Counted from the first letter of the stretch, positions 12,840 through 26,392 are shown. The stretch is 64,000 nucleotides of DNA from Wuchereria bancrofti (GCA_005281725.1 SSBO01000012.1:154032-218031); one strand, 5' to 3'. The notes: generated by a model from the sequence alone, not told the origin. Made by a program: numbers and translations.

Positions 12840-15800
12840 ATGACGATGGAACGAATACCATCAATTGAAAATTATCGCTTACCGTTATACTCGAGAAAAG
12901 ACTCAAATTTACAATCTCGAGCAACGGTTGTTGATTTGATGCATGGCGCCCTAGAACTTACTTTCACCAAAAAGGTATTCATTACTTTTCTTTGCTTTTC
13001 TTTTCATTATATTATTAATTAAAAAACCATGAAAAACTAAAATTACTGTAAGTTTGAATTTGTGAAGAAGAAGAAGACCGGAAAACAAAATTAGCAGAAT
13101 GATTTATTTAAAATTTTTGAAATTTGGAAGTGTATTATATTTTCGAATTAAATATCAATTAAATTTTGAAAAAAAAAATGAAAAAACGGTAGGTAAAATA
13201 ATATAATATTATATAGCAATAAGTACACACATTCGGGAATTGTTAATATTTTTTATCTGAAATCTTCAATCCTTCTGTCGAAAATTTTTATAAAATATAC
13301 AAAAAAAAAAAGAAAGGGATTTCATAGATGAATAAGCAATATTTCATTTAACTGATTTCAACAAATTACCAATTACTATTCCAAAAAAAAAGAAATATCA
13401 AATAGAAACAGTCGTTAGAAACAAAACAAAAATAAAAAGATGATGGCAAAAATTTTATTGAACAAAATTTTAGCAGTCGGAAATGCAAAATGCTCAAGGG
13501 TCAATGCATCATCATGTAAATTCAAACGAATCAGACAATTCTGAATTTTCATCATCGAAATCAAAAAAAAATTTTTTCCAGGTGAATACATGTACATTTC
13601 GCTATTCACATTTGGATTTCGGATTTCAATTATGAAGTTAATCAAACAAAAGTCTTTCAGATCACATTACATCGATTATCTTTCCAATTCAATTATTAAG
13701 ATAATTTAATCCCAAGAGTAATTTAATGCATTAAAATAAACTAATGCTACGAGTTCAAATATTGAACTCATTTAAACTTCAATAATTATATCATCTCATG
13801 AGAAATTAAAAAAAATGAAACTACAGCACTGAATAAAATGATTAAATTGCAATAATTTAAATACAGAAATATAAAAAATTTTAAGAGAGTAAATCATGGA
13901 ATGAGTTATCACTGGGAATGTTGTGATCTGTTAGAAATATAATTTCACTGCTGATTAAGATAATTTTATCAAACGAGCTCAAATATTAAAATAGATTAAT
14001 TGCTAATATCAATTCATTCCAAATTACATCACAATTGAGATTTTTTTTTCTCACTAATATTGCTTTTTTTATCCTTATAAAAATTTATATAGCAAATAAG
14101 AATGACTTCTTTGATCCTAATAATAATACTTAAAATTCATTCATGTTTTCCGGGTGTTTTTATTCCGGTATTTACAAATATCATTGGTCCATTGTTATAT
14201 TTACGAAATAGTTGGATTGTTGGTCAAGCTGGTCTTTGTATGTTTTTCATATCAATTTTCTGTTTTTTATTTCAATTTTTTTTTCGTTTTTTTCTTACTT
14301 CTTGCTGATGGACTTTTCAATTTCCATTAATTTTTGTTGAATAACTTTTTTCTTTTTTTGTTACTTTTTTTTATAAAATTTTTAAATTTTAACTAATTTA
14401 CAGTAGGTGGCATAGCGATTGTCTTACTGTCAGCATTGGTATGTATTGTTACAGCTATATCAATAAGCGGTATTTGTTCGAATGGTGAATGTAAAAAGGG
14501 TGGATTATATTATGTGATATCAAGGTATATGTAAACATTAAATATTAGTGACTATAAAAATGATTGTATAAACATCTCTTGTACCGTGTTCACGTGTCAT
14601 TTTATCATATACATACCGTATACGTGTCATCCATACCGTACACACATCTCATATATCGTATGGATAACCTCTATATCGTACACTCATTTTTTACCGTATA
14701 CGTGCCATCCATACCGTACACACATCTCATATATCGTATGGATAACCTCTATATCGTACACTCATTTTTTTCGTTTAAGTTATACTTGAAAAACTAATGA
14801 TGGTGTATGATATATTACTAAATCAGTAAACTTACATAATAAAATTGTATGTTAAACTAATCAAAATTACAATGTTTATATGAAATTTTAAAAATTCATA
14901 AAAAATATTTGACATTTATTTGAAATGATTTGACATTTATTAATGTATTGTTAAAATAACTGTTGTTATTAAATTTCATTTCAGATCATTGGGTCCAGAA
15001 TTTGGTGGAAGTATTGGAGCAATTTTTTCAATTGCAAATGCAATAATGGCATCAGTATATGTTGTAACTGCAGCAGAAACGATTGTTGATTTAATGGATG
15101 AAAATGGTTTTAGCACTTTGACTAATTCCAAAGTCAATGATGTTCGTCTTTTTGGTGTCGGTCAGTTAGACGTTTTAATATTTTATATGCAAAATAACAT
15201 TTTGCTACAATCTTAATTCTTCACATGTTAATAGCAATTGTTATGAGTTTCATCAAAATTAAAGGTTTAAATTTTTGATTTTTTTTAAAATTTTTGCAAC
15301 AATTCAAAAGAATTAAATTATTACTTAAAAAATTTTAATATTATTATTACTTAGTTTAAAAAAAATCATTTCTAAACTGATAATAATGTAAATGAAATAC
15401 CATTTCATAAAAAAAAATTTTTATCAAAGTCTTACAGTAATTTGTTTGATTCTGATGCTAATAACATTTGCTGGACCAAAAATTGAAGATACAGCTACAC
15501 TATTCATGTTCTTTCTTTACCACTTATCATTTATTGATTGGTGCTTTGGATCATTATTGTTATCACCAAATGATGAACAAAAATTACGTGGGATGACGGG
15601 TTATAATAGTTAGTAATTATTTTATAAATATTTATTTTAAAATAATTTTTAAAGTGATAAAAATAAAATCAAAAAAAAATTCAGACAAATTAATTAAAAT
15701 TTACAGAAATAAAAATCATTTATTTGCTAAATAATGAGCCAATACTTAATAATGATTCAATGAATAAAAAAAATGATAGTTTGGAAACGGATAATATTTT

Positions 15801-18800
15801 TGATGAAATTGTTAAATTAATTAAATTTCTTTTTTTTTGATTTCGAAAACAAAATAGAAGAATTGATATTTTATTTCAGTGGCAACAATATCAGAAAATT
15901 TATATCCAGCTTGGCGTGATGAAAATTTCATTTCTGTATATGTCGTTTTCTTTCCGGGTATGACCGGACTTATGGCTGGATCAATGTTTATTAATGAACT
16001 TAAAGTAAGATAATTAATTTAATCTATTGTAATAAACAATAACATTTTTTTTTTACATTTTAAATAGATCGATAAATTATTCATCCTTCATGCAACAGGA
16101 TCAAGCATATGACGTACCGGTTGGAATGTTCTCAGCAATTGCCGTTTGTATCCTGTATAACTTAATTTGTATATTCATTCCGGCAGCTACAATGCTTCGT
16201 GATGTTTCCGGTGATATAATACCGGAATTTAATAATGCAACATTTAGTTGGAAACCATTTCCATGTGCAATGAATCATACATGTGATTACGGTTTAATAA
16301 ATTTTTTCCAAGTATGTTAAATTATTTAATTTAAAAAAAACGTTTAATCAAAAATAAATAAGTAAAAACAAGGTGAATAAAAATAAGTAAACAAATGAAC
16401 AAATGAAAGCACATTATTTAAAATTTTACAATGATAAATATAGTGTAGTCAAAATGAAATACTAAATATATATATTCAAGTTAAATTAATTAAATTAATT
16501 AGTTTGATTGAGTGAAAATTTATAACATTAGCACAACCATAATTGATAATATCAGAATTAAGTTTAAAGTTTTTAATGCGCATTTAACCAAAAAAAAAAT
16601 CCAAATTAAACTGGATTAAACTTAAATTGGAATTTTTTTTTTTGATAAATTAAGTTTAGGTAGCAAAACTTGAATCTGCTTGGAGTCCATTATTAATCGC
16701 TGGCATTTTTGCTATGTCACTTAGCTCTACAATGACAAATTTAGACAATGGTCCACAAATATTTCAGGTAATCGATAATGTAATTTAAAATTGACTTATT
16801 TTTTTAATTTTTAAAATTGATAAGAAAATTTTTGATAAGATCCATAAAATATTTGTCACATGTCAACTTAAATTTTTTTTAACCTATGCGCATTTCGGGA
16901 ATTGTTTTTCGAGATAGTTGACAGCAAACTAGTGCTATTTAAATTAATTAGCAAATGATAGAAAATGGTTTTTATCACATCACAAAGTTTTCATGACATT
17001 TTTTTTTTTTGCATGTTTTAATGACGATCAAATTTATAGTATTATCGCACAACAAAAATTATCGCGATGAATTCATAATATAATTAATAGAAATGAAAAT
17101 TGCCAATAATAAAGTTTTTTTTAATTATTATCATTTTTCAGATAAAATTGACAGACCAAACTTTTTTATTTTTAGCATTTTTTTTTTGTTAGCAATTTTT
17201 ACTGAAATATTTCAGGTAATACTTTTTTCGTTGTTTTTTTCTTAGAAGTATCCAATTTTAGGATAACATAAATTAAATTCTTGAAAATATAAGAAAAGTG
17301 AAAAAAAAAAGGAAAAACTAAGATAACTCAAGTTAAACTGTCACAGTTTCAAGGTAATCAAGATTAATTTTAAAGTGAAATTTCAGAATATTAAAATTAA
17401 ATTATTATAATTTTATTTGCTCTAGGCAATGTGTAAAGATGAATTATTCCCGTTATTTCGTTATTTTTCTAAAGAATACGATTTAAACATCCCACAACGT
17501 GCATACATATTCTTTTCCATTCTTACAATGGCTGTTATTCTCATTGGTAAATTTTCATCTTATTTCATTTCATTATCAAATAAATTAATTCATTTAAATT
17601 TTCCAATAATAAATGAAACTTGTTGGTTTGAAATTAAACATTTTAATTTATTTCTAAGACAAAATTTCATGATATTGAATGGAACTTTTATTTTACTGTT
17701 TTTAAATAGTTAATTCCTCCATGCAAATTTCTCAATAAAATTTCCTCTTCCGTTATTCATTATGAAATATTGATCACACAAAAAATTTAATTCATCAAAA
17801 GATCCTTAATTTAAAACCATATTTAAATTGTTTTGTTTACAAAAAAAAATTTTTTTTTGGTTTCTTTTTTTGACAGAAAGGGCATTATAAATTGGATAAT
17901 CTTTAGTTGAATCGTGTTTTTTAAATTTTTCAAATTTAACAATTTTAAATCAGCACTAAAAAATTTTTGTTTTAACATTTAAATTTAATAATTTTAAATT
18001 AATATGAAAATTTCAGGTGATCTTAACATTATAAATGGTTTTGTGTCAAATTTATTCTTAGCAGCATATGCATCCGTTAATTATGCATGTTTCGATGCAT
18101 CATTTGCTAAATCACCTGGTTTAAAACTTTTAATTTTTTTTTTTAAATATGTGTGAACTTTTATTGTTACCACATAAATTACCACAGTAAATAAAGCATA
18201 TAGCTTATTGATTGATTTTTAATTACCAAAAATACGCATATTTTTGATAATTAAAAGTTATTTTGGTAAATGAATATTTTCTTTGTTTATTATAGGTTTT
18301 CGGCCATCGTTCCGTTTCTACAATATGTGGTTATCATTAGCTGGCGCAAGTGTTTGTATTATCGTTATGTTTATTATTTCATGGCCATTTGCGCTTCTCA
18401 TATTTGCTTTCTTTTTTATGATTTTTGTTTATTTATCAAAAAGACACCTCGGTATGAGAGTAAACCAATATTTTCTTTTTTTTTTCCTTTTTTGCAAACA
18501 GTTTGGCTTTTTCCAAACATTACTGCATTTAAATTTAACAATAATAATAATATAAATAATAACAATAATATTGATAATAATAATGACAATAATAATGGTA
18601 ATAAAAAATAGTGATAATAATAATAATTAAAAATAATAATACAATGGCAACCGCAACAACAACATTGAATATGATGTTTTTTCACACCGAAATTCCAAAA
18701 TTTATTTGAAAAAGTTGAATATTTTGAAACAAAATAGGAATTCTTGAAAACTTTTTGTAAAAAAATAGCAAAATTTTGAAGGAAAAAAAAAACGTTGATG

Positions 18801-21800
18801 CATTTATTTTGGTTAGTAGTAACTTGCTATTCATAATTAGATATTTTATCTTTTACTCTTCTTTGTTTTTATTTCAAAATATTTGTGAAACAATTCCATT
18901 CTGAACCTAATAATAATTTATTCCAATAAATTTGCACTAATAAATCGGAACAAATTGTTATTTACTTGTGATTAGAGTTATTTTGCAGTTTGCAGTTAAT
19001 TTAAACCGAAAATGTAATAATTTTTTTAATTTTAGTATCATCAGATTTTTTATTCAAAATTAACAAATTTATCATATCATTTATAATTAGATGTTAATTG
19101 GGGACCATCAACAGCTGCGGTACGTTATCGTATTGCATTAAATATTTTGTTAAAATTATTAAATGATGTTGAACATACGAAAAATTATCGTCCACAAATT
19201 TTGCTTATAATTGATAATCCAATATTTCGACCATCACTTCTTCATTTTGCTTCATATATTACAAAAGGTGAAAGTTTGCTAATTGCTGGACATATCATTC
19301 AGGTATGCAAATTTATTTGATAATTATTTGTTTATTTATTTATTCATTAAACATTTTCTGTTTCTGTATTTAAAATTTTCTAATTTAATTAAATTTAATT
19401 GTATCATTTTTCTCATTTCTTCTTATTACTTCTCTTCATTTGCAAATTTAATTAACAATTTTTAGTATGAGCGAAATGAATATACATTTCATCTAATTCA
19501 TCAATTGGATAAAGAAATCACTAATTGGTTTAATAATAACAAATTGAAAGCATTTTATTTGCCATTTTTGAATTGTAATATACGAATCGGCGCTCAATGC
19601 CTTTTGCAACTTGCTGGTATTGGACGTTTACGCCCCAATATTGTTATGCTTGGATTTCGAAATAAATGGTTTGAAAATGGAAAAGATGGCTTATCAGAAA
19701 TTGAAAATTATGTTGGTATTATTAGGTTAGAATATTTTTGAAATACATTAATGGAAAAAAACGAAATAAAAAGTGGTAGCCTATTCAATGTTATGATTAA
19801 TTTGTTTTGTTAAACTCAATTTTAGCTTGCAATATTTTGTTTTTTCTTCTTTTTTTTTTTTAAAAAAAGTAACTAAAAAATTAAAGAATAAATCTTCAAA
19901 TTTTTTAAAATTATGAAAATGAAAAAAATTTTTAATTTTAGAGATGCATTTGAGAATAATTTTGCTGTTGGAATTTTATCCAATAGTGCGAATGGATTTG
20001 ATATTCTAGAAATGCGTACCGATTTAAATCTTGCTAATATTTCATCAATAAAATCGCCTTTATTCAAACAACATTCGCATCATTCCATGAGAAAATTGTT
20101 AATTTCTTTTTATCATCTTAAACTAGTAGCTCTGCTAAAATTCAATTATTTTCTGCAATTATTTAGGTTATTGATTCATTTCAAAACACTTTTGTCGTTG
20201 TAAAATATGATTTAGAAATGTAAATTATGGAATTACTTCAGAAATGCTTCAAGTACGATTATATAGGAATATTTTAGCTTTACTTCAAAATTTTAATTTC
20301 ATAAATTTTATCAAATCTATTGCATAGATTTTACAAATACAATGAACTGGGTAAAAGAAGGTTGTCGCAAAGTAGTTCAGTGCTATCATCTGTAAGTTAT
20401 AGTGTGGGTAATTCAGCTGACATTTCTACTAATCAGGAGAAAGGTAAGTTTAAATTATTTAATGTGATTTTTAATTGGAAAATATTTAAATAATATTAAA
20501 ATGTTTAAATAACATTAATGCTTTCAAATTTAGAAACAATGAAATTATTTCAGAAAACTCAAAATATAAGTTGAAAATCATTATCTTTAAATCATTAATA
20601 ACAACACAAAAAAATCGTTTTAAAAAACAGTTTCTTTGTATTTATAATTCTAAAGATGGATGACAAGATAGACTATAGAGTTGCTAAGTAAAAATTTTTG
20701 CAAAACGGCAAAACTAAGCAATTAATTAGAAATTGAAATAACATAATGATTAATTAAGATTGGATTTGTTTTTCCGATCATTTAAATCAAAAATGGAGCT
20801 ATTTCTCTTGATAATCATTTGATTTTCATAGAAAATAAGTAATAGTGGTGATAGCATCCAAATCACACCACAAGAAGAGTGGATGAAATTTCTTACGATA
20901 TTTAATTTCTGTCATACTGTAGGTGACAGTATGATAGTAACAGTTTGCAATAATACAAAAATAGGAATAAACAGCACTTGATAAAATATTACAAATAGCA
21001 CTGGAAAAATAATATTACAGAAGTTTATTTTTACATTACACTGTATTTTAGATTAATCTAAAAATAATGCATGTTTTTACTACAGTAATGTTGAAATACG
21101 ATACAGTAGGCAGGAGTAAAACAGCAGACGGAAGTACCGTATGCAAATTGCTTTGATTTGATTGTTAATAGTAAAAAAAAATTTTTGTCATTTCACGCCA
21201 GGAATTTAAAAAGAAAAAATGCATATTGTAAAATTTGACAATCCCATAAATTTGCCTATAATTGATAAATATACTTACTGGTTTATATTTTCCGCTAAAA
21301 AAAATATAAAAAAGAAATAAAAAAATAAAAGGAAACAAAATAAAATTGCATGTTCAATTGCATAGATTAGCAAATATAATGGAAAAGCAAGAGAAATTAA
21401 AATTTGAAGTGAACATATCTCATCAACGGATCAGAAAAGGCCGAATAGATGTATGGTGGCTTTATGATGATGGTGGATTAACATTACTCATACCGCATCT
21501 TCTACGTTTACCTAAAAGTTATCTTGAGGTAATTTCTAACTGTCAATAAATTATTAGCAATGAAAATTTCGTTTTGTGAAAATATTTTATGAAATTTGTT
21601 TAAACTAACATCAATAGTAATAATGTTAGTATGACTAGCAGCATGATTAAATGGATTAATTAATTTATATTTTGTTTCGAAATTTATTAAATTATTAAAT
21701 AAACATCATAAAAAATATTTTTGATAATTTTTGCATAAAAATATTAAATTATTAAATAAATATCATAAAAAATATTTTTGATAATTTTTGCAAGTGTTCG

Positions 21801-23350
21801 GTAAATAATTATGTAGAACAGAACATATGATCATAGAAACATCATTAGATTTATGATAATCATTGCAAAATGCTTATAAATATTATTTAGCTAAGAAATG
21901 ATAAAATAAATAAACAAATAATTGAAGTAACAAATATGTATAAACATAATTTATTGATAATAGTAATATATTCTCTATTGTAAAATTAATACTTCTATTT
22001 ACTTATTTTTAGACAATAGCATTCATTGTTTATATGAATATGAAACATTAACATTGTTTATTTTGATTAATACCACCTATTTGTTTTAAGATATTAGTTT
22101 ACGAATGTAAAACAATGCAAAATGTTTGTGAATATAAAACAATAAAATAATGTTGTATTGCTTACTATAAAATCAATATCACTTTCTTTGTTTGCTTAAA
22201 GACAATAACATTAATTGTTTGCATTAATATAAAACAATATATTGTTTATTGTAAAATCAATACTTATTATTTGTTCATTTATTTTATTCATTTTAAAAAT
22301 AACTTTCATTCTGTTTACAAAATAATAATTGAATATTTGATTAAAAATTTTACCATTATAATAATGCATGTAATTATTTCAGGATGCTGAACTACACATA
22401 TTTACTTTTACAACTTGCGCAAAAACTGATGAAAAAAAATTAGCTTCTTTATTAAGCAAATTTCGTATTCCGTTTACAAACGTACGTGTAATTACAGATA
22501 TAACCTCAGAACCACGTCCTGTCATGTATGTTATAATTTTCTCTTTTTTTAATGCCAAATAAACAACTTTCACTGTAATTTTTTAATAAGAGAATATTAA
22601 AAATATAACTTTCAGTTCATTTTAGGTTAAATTATTTTGAAGCAATCATAGCATCAATGAGAGTTACCGAAACAGACAAACGAAATGGACTAATTTCGGA
22701 TTCCGAATTAGCAGCACAAAAAATGCGCACAAATCGGCAATTGTATATTAGAGAACTTTTACAACATCATTCACGTCAAGCTAACCTCATTGTCATGTAT
22801 TTTTCATTTATATTTCAAATTTTATTATAATTGAAAGCTATTAATTAAATTAGCTAACAATTGATGATTCATCAGTTGGAGATGTAAGCATATTATATGA
22901 ATCATCATGCTTATTCTTTATTTTAAATATATTTAATATATGCAAGCGTAATACTTCCTATATGAAATCATATTTAATTCTATATTAGTAAGAAATTCAT
23001 TAAGATTAAAAGATATAATTCAGTTGATATTATAGAGAATTTATTTATTTTTTTTTCTAAAATTTATTTCATCATTTGTTGTAATTTTCAGAAATTTTCA
23101 TAAATAGATATTATTGCTATTAAATTAAATTAAAGTGAAAAAAAAAATTCTCTTTTTTTTTTTACTTTAATTTATCGAAATAAATAATACATAAAATAAA
23201 AGAGTTAATTATTTCAGAACATTACCGGTACCACGTTTGGAAATTAGTAGCAGCTTATATATGGCATGGTTAGATTTAATCACACGTGATCTACCTCCTG
23301 TTTTAATGATACGTGGGAATCAGACACCTGTTTTAACATTTTATGCGTAA
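12840..23350 (+). CDS. nkcc-1: Na-K-Cl cotransporter-type SLC12 family protein
   Basis: Electroneutral cation-chloride cotransporter of the plasma membrane, NKCC/NCC branch. Exons: 12840-12974, 13474-13581, 14093-14237, 14404-14524, 14985-15160, 15235-15264 (or from 15205), 15438-15608, 15880-16004, 16099-16311, 16660-16767, 17426-17546, 18017-18118, 18296-18451, 19091-19302, 19466-19725, 19942-20097, 20328-20443, 21371-21528, 22383-22525, 22626-22796, 23218-23350. They join in frame to 1019 aa (1029 with the longer exon 6). Seen: an N-terminal IPSIENYR resembling the regulatory phospho-region; TM1 ending [16 protein letters not shown]; a [10 protein letters not shown] loop; SLSS in TM8, which aligns with Na-coordinating serines of [19 protein letters not shown]; then DVNWGPST opening the cytosolic domain, [17 protein letters not shown], and the family-typical ending SLYMAWL...PVLTFYA. 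NKCC rather than KCC is favoured by the AETIVDL and CDYGL segments. The start is uncertain because the frame stays open upstream to 12792. The 20097 donor (GTTAAT) is weak. The last three exons recur at 24068-25035. Confidence 0.9.
14614..14769. repeat. 78-bp tandem duplication in an SLC12 intron
   Basis: Copies 14614-14691 and 14692-14769 appear to differ only at GTGTCAT versus GTGCCAT. The unit length is a multiple of three, so it keeps a repetitive reading frame open, but it lies between exons 4 and 5. Confidence 0.85.
18538..18640. repeat. AAT-rich microsatellite in an SLC12 intron
   Basis: Imperfect (AAT)n between exons 13 and 14. Asn-rich frames here are not coding. Confidence 0.75.
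20912..20934. repeat. short hairpin in an SLC12 intron
   Basis: TCATACTGT and ACAGTATGA form a 9-bp perfect inverted repeat with a 5-bp loop, between exons 17 and 18. Confidence 0.6.
21687..21791. repeat. two-copy AT-rich tandem repeat in an SLC12 intron
   Basis: A ~50-bp unit running from ATTAAATTATTAAATAAA to GATAATTTTTGCA occurs twice with one or two differences. Further diverged repeats containing AAAACAAT and TATTGTAAAATCAATA follow to about 22260. Confidence 0.65.
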
Positions 23351-23972
23351 CAAATAGAATTATTATAGATGTCCATTTAATTTTTTTTTGTTTTTTTTTT
23401 TATGCTTAAAAATGAAACGTTTCTTTTGAATTTTATACGTGATTCATGATGATGAAGACGAGATCTAATTTGATATTTTATACGTGATTCATAAAAATGA
23501 CATATCTATTTTGATATTTTATACGTGAGTCATAAAAATGACACATATATTTTGATATTTCACACGTGATTCATAAAAGTGAAAAAGACATACATTTTGA
23601 CGTTTTTATACGTAATCGAAATTTTGAACATATTTTAATATTATATGTATGATGTATATTATATGTGCAGAAAAAAAAAGATTTTTTTTTTTCATTTTTG
23701 TTAATTATTTGTGCTTCAAAATTTGTTATATATTTTTAAATTCATACAAATTTAGTCATTTTAATTACCATTTTATCTTTAAAGCTCAATCAAATCTTAC
23801 ATGTTCGTTTTAATTTCTGCAAATATATGTTAAAATAAAAAATAAAAACAATTTCTCTTTATATTTAATAAAAAATTGGATAGAATGAAAAAGGAATTGA
23901 AATTTGGGGAACAAAATATATTTAATTAGAAAATAAAAAAAAAGAGAGAAGTGAAAGTATAATTTTAAATCT
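22289..23972. repeat. first copy of an exact 1684-bp direct duplication
   Basis: The sequence from 22289 to 23972 recurs at 23974-25657 with a constant offset of 1685. It contains the last three SLC12 exons, their introns and the 3' flank. No difference was seen by eye in exons, introns or homopolymer runs. The single N at 23973 sits exactly between the copies. Confidence 0.9.
23425..23620 (+). repeat. reiterated TTTTATACGTGATTCATAAA element in the SLC12 3' flank or UTR
   Basis: Five ACGT cores at about 23435, 23480, 23521, 23562 and 23608 (41-46 bp apart) sit in similar contexts (TATTTTATACGTGATTCATA). They begin about 80 bp after the SLC12 stop codon, so they are probably in the 3' UTR. 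The block recurs at about 25110-25305 in the duplicated copy. Confidence 0.75.
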
Positions 23973-23973
23973 N
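23973..23973. other. single-N sequence join
   Basis: One ambiguous base separates two identical 1684-bp sequences. This looks like two overlapping contig ends placed end to end instead of merged. Confidence 0.85.
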
Positions 23974-25657
23974 CATTTTAAAAATAACTTTCATTCTGTT
24001 TACAAAATAATAATTGAATATTTGATTAAAAATTTTACCATTATAATAATGCATGTAATTATTTCAGGATGCTGAACTACACATATTTACTTTTACAACT
24101 TGCGCAAAAACTGATGAAAAAAAATTAGCTTCTTTATTAAGCAAATTTCGTATTCCGTTTACAAACGTACGTGTAATTACAGATATAACCTCAGAACCAC
24201 GTCCTGTCATGTATGTTATAATTTTCTCTTTTTTTAATGCCAAATAAACAACTTTCACTGTAATTTTTTAATAAGAGAATATTAAAAATATAACTTTCAG
24301 TTCATTTTAGGTTAAATTATTTTGAAGCAATCATAGCATCAATGAGAGTTACCGAAACAGACAAACGAAATGGACTAATTTCGGATTCCGAATTAGCAGC
24401 ACAAAAAATGCGCACAAATCGGCAATTGTATATTAGAGAACTTTTACAACATCATTCACGTCAAGCTAACCTCATTGTCATGTATTTTTCATTTATATTT
24501 CAAATTTTATTATAATTGAAAGCTATTAATTAAATTAGCTAACAATTGATGATTCATCAGTTGGAGATGTAAGCATATTATATGAATCATCATGCTTATT
24601 CTTTATTTTAAATATATTTAATATATGCAAGCGTAATACTTCCTATATGAAATCATATTTAATTCTATATTAGTAAGAAATTCATTAAGATTAAAAGATA
24701 TAATTCAGTTGATATTATAGAGAATTTATTTATTTTTTTTTCTAAAATTTATTTCATCATTTGTTGTAATTTTCAGAAATTTTCATAAATAGATATTATT
24801 GCTATTAAATTAAATTAAAGTGAAAAAAAAAATTCTCTTTTTTTTTTTACTTTAATTTATCGAAATAAATAATACATAAAATAAAAGAGTTAATTATTTC
24901 AGAACATTACCGGTACCACGTTTGGAAATTAGTAGCAGCTTATATATGGCATGGTTAGATTTAATCACACGTGATCTACCTCCTGTTTTAATGATACGTG
25001 GGAATCAGACACCTGTTTTAACATTTTATGCGTAACAAATAGAATTATTATAGATGTCCATTTAATTTTTTTTTGTTTTTTTTTTTATGCTTAAAAATGA
25101 AACGTTTCTTTTGAATTTTATACGTGATTCATGATGATGAAGACGAGATCTAATTTGATATTTTATACGTGATTCATAAAAATGACATATCTATTTTGAT
25201 ATTTTATACGTGAGTCATAAAAATGACACATATATTTTGATATTTCACACGTGATTCATAAAAGTGAAAAAGACATACATTTTGACGTTTTTATACGTAA
25301 TCGAAATTTTGAACATATTTTAATATTATATGTATGATGTATATTATATGTGCAGAAAAAAAAAGATTTTTTTTTTTCATTTTTGTTAATTATTTGTGCT
25401 TCAAAATTTGTTATATATTTTTAAATTCATACAAATTTAGTCATTTTAATTACCATTTTATCTTTAAAGCTCAATCAAATCTTACATGTTCGTTTTAATT
25501 TCTGCAAATATATGTTAAAATAAAAAATAAAAACAATTTCTCTTTATATTTAATAAAAAATTGGATAGAATGAAAAAGGAATTGAAATTTGGGGAACAAA
25601 ATATATTTAATTAGAAAATAAAAAAAAAGAGAGAAGTGAAAGTATAATTTTAAATCT
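23974..25657. repeat. second copy of the 1684-bp direct duplication
   Basis: Matches 22289-23972 base for base as far as I can read. Unique sequence (GTTAAAAAAAATTAAATT) follows after 25657. Confidence 0.9.
24068..25035 (+). pseudogene. duplicate of the last three SLC12 exons, probably artefactual
   Basis: Exons 24068-24210, 24311-24481 and 24903-25035 repeat the C-terminal exons of the NKCC-type gene, ending again at PVLTFYA and a stop. Nothing upstream in this copy encodes the rest of the protein. If the duplication is an assembly artefact this is the same exon set counted twice; if real it would be an orphan 3' fragment. It should not be annotated as a separate transporter. Confidence 0.8.
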
Positions 25658-26392
25658 GTTAAAAAAAATTAAATTTATTTCTAAAAGTTTACATATACTT
25701 TTCAGTATCATCATAACATGTCGAAAATCTGATATTATAATCAGAACAAACTTATTGCATTAGTTGTTAAAAATAAAATTCCACAAGTTTAAATGTGTGT
25801 TGTGCTTCTCCCATTTCTATTCAAAAATTTTAATAGTAAAAAAGCAAAACAAACATAAGCAAAAAGCAAATCAATCTATGCTTTTGAAATTTAATAAATG
25901 ATAAATGAAATAGTAATGTTAGTAAGGCAAGTAATTTTAATTCTGAAATTTTTATCAATTGAAGCAGTTTAAAATATAATAAATGATTTTGATTTCTAGA
26001 ATTACAGAATTAGTTTTCCATGCTGTTTTTTCACTTCAATTTCTTTCATTCTCCATTTCTTTTTTTTTATTTTTCTACTTCTTTTTTTTTCATTTTTTTT
26101 TTTCTAAATCAAACTTTTGTTATTTGAAAAAGTATTTCAACTTGATTTCAGTTATACATTTCGAATTTATTATCTAATCATCTTACCCTTATCAATTAAA
26201 TTATCATTAAAATTCTTCCGCATTTTTTCTTTGCAACTTTTTCCATCAATCCTAAATTTTTCTTTTTTCTTCATTTTCATTTTATTCTTTCTCTCAAATT
26301 AATATCGTTTATAAACAAACATCAAATTACATCAAATTATCGCTATCAATGATCAATTTCAACTAATTCGCAAATTTTTTATTCAAAACTAT

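Noticed and set aside
22289..25657. Genuine recent tandem duplication of the gene end
   Set aside because: Not impossible, but exact identity with a single N at the junction, repeated again at 29104, fits an assembly join better.
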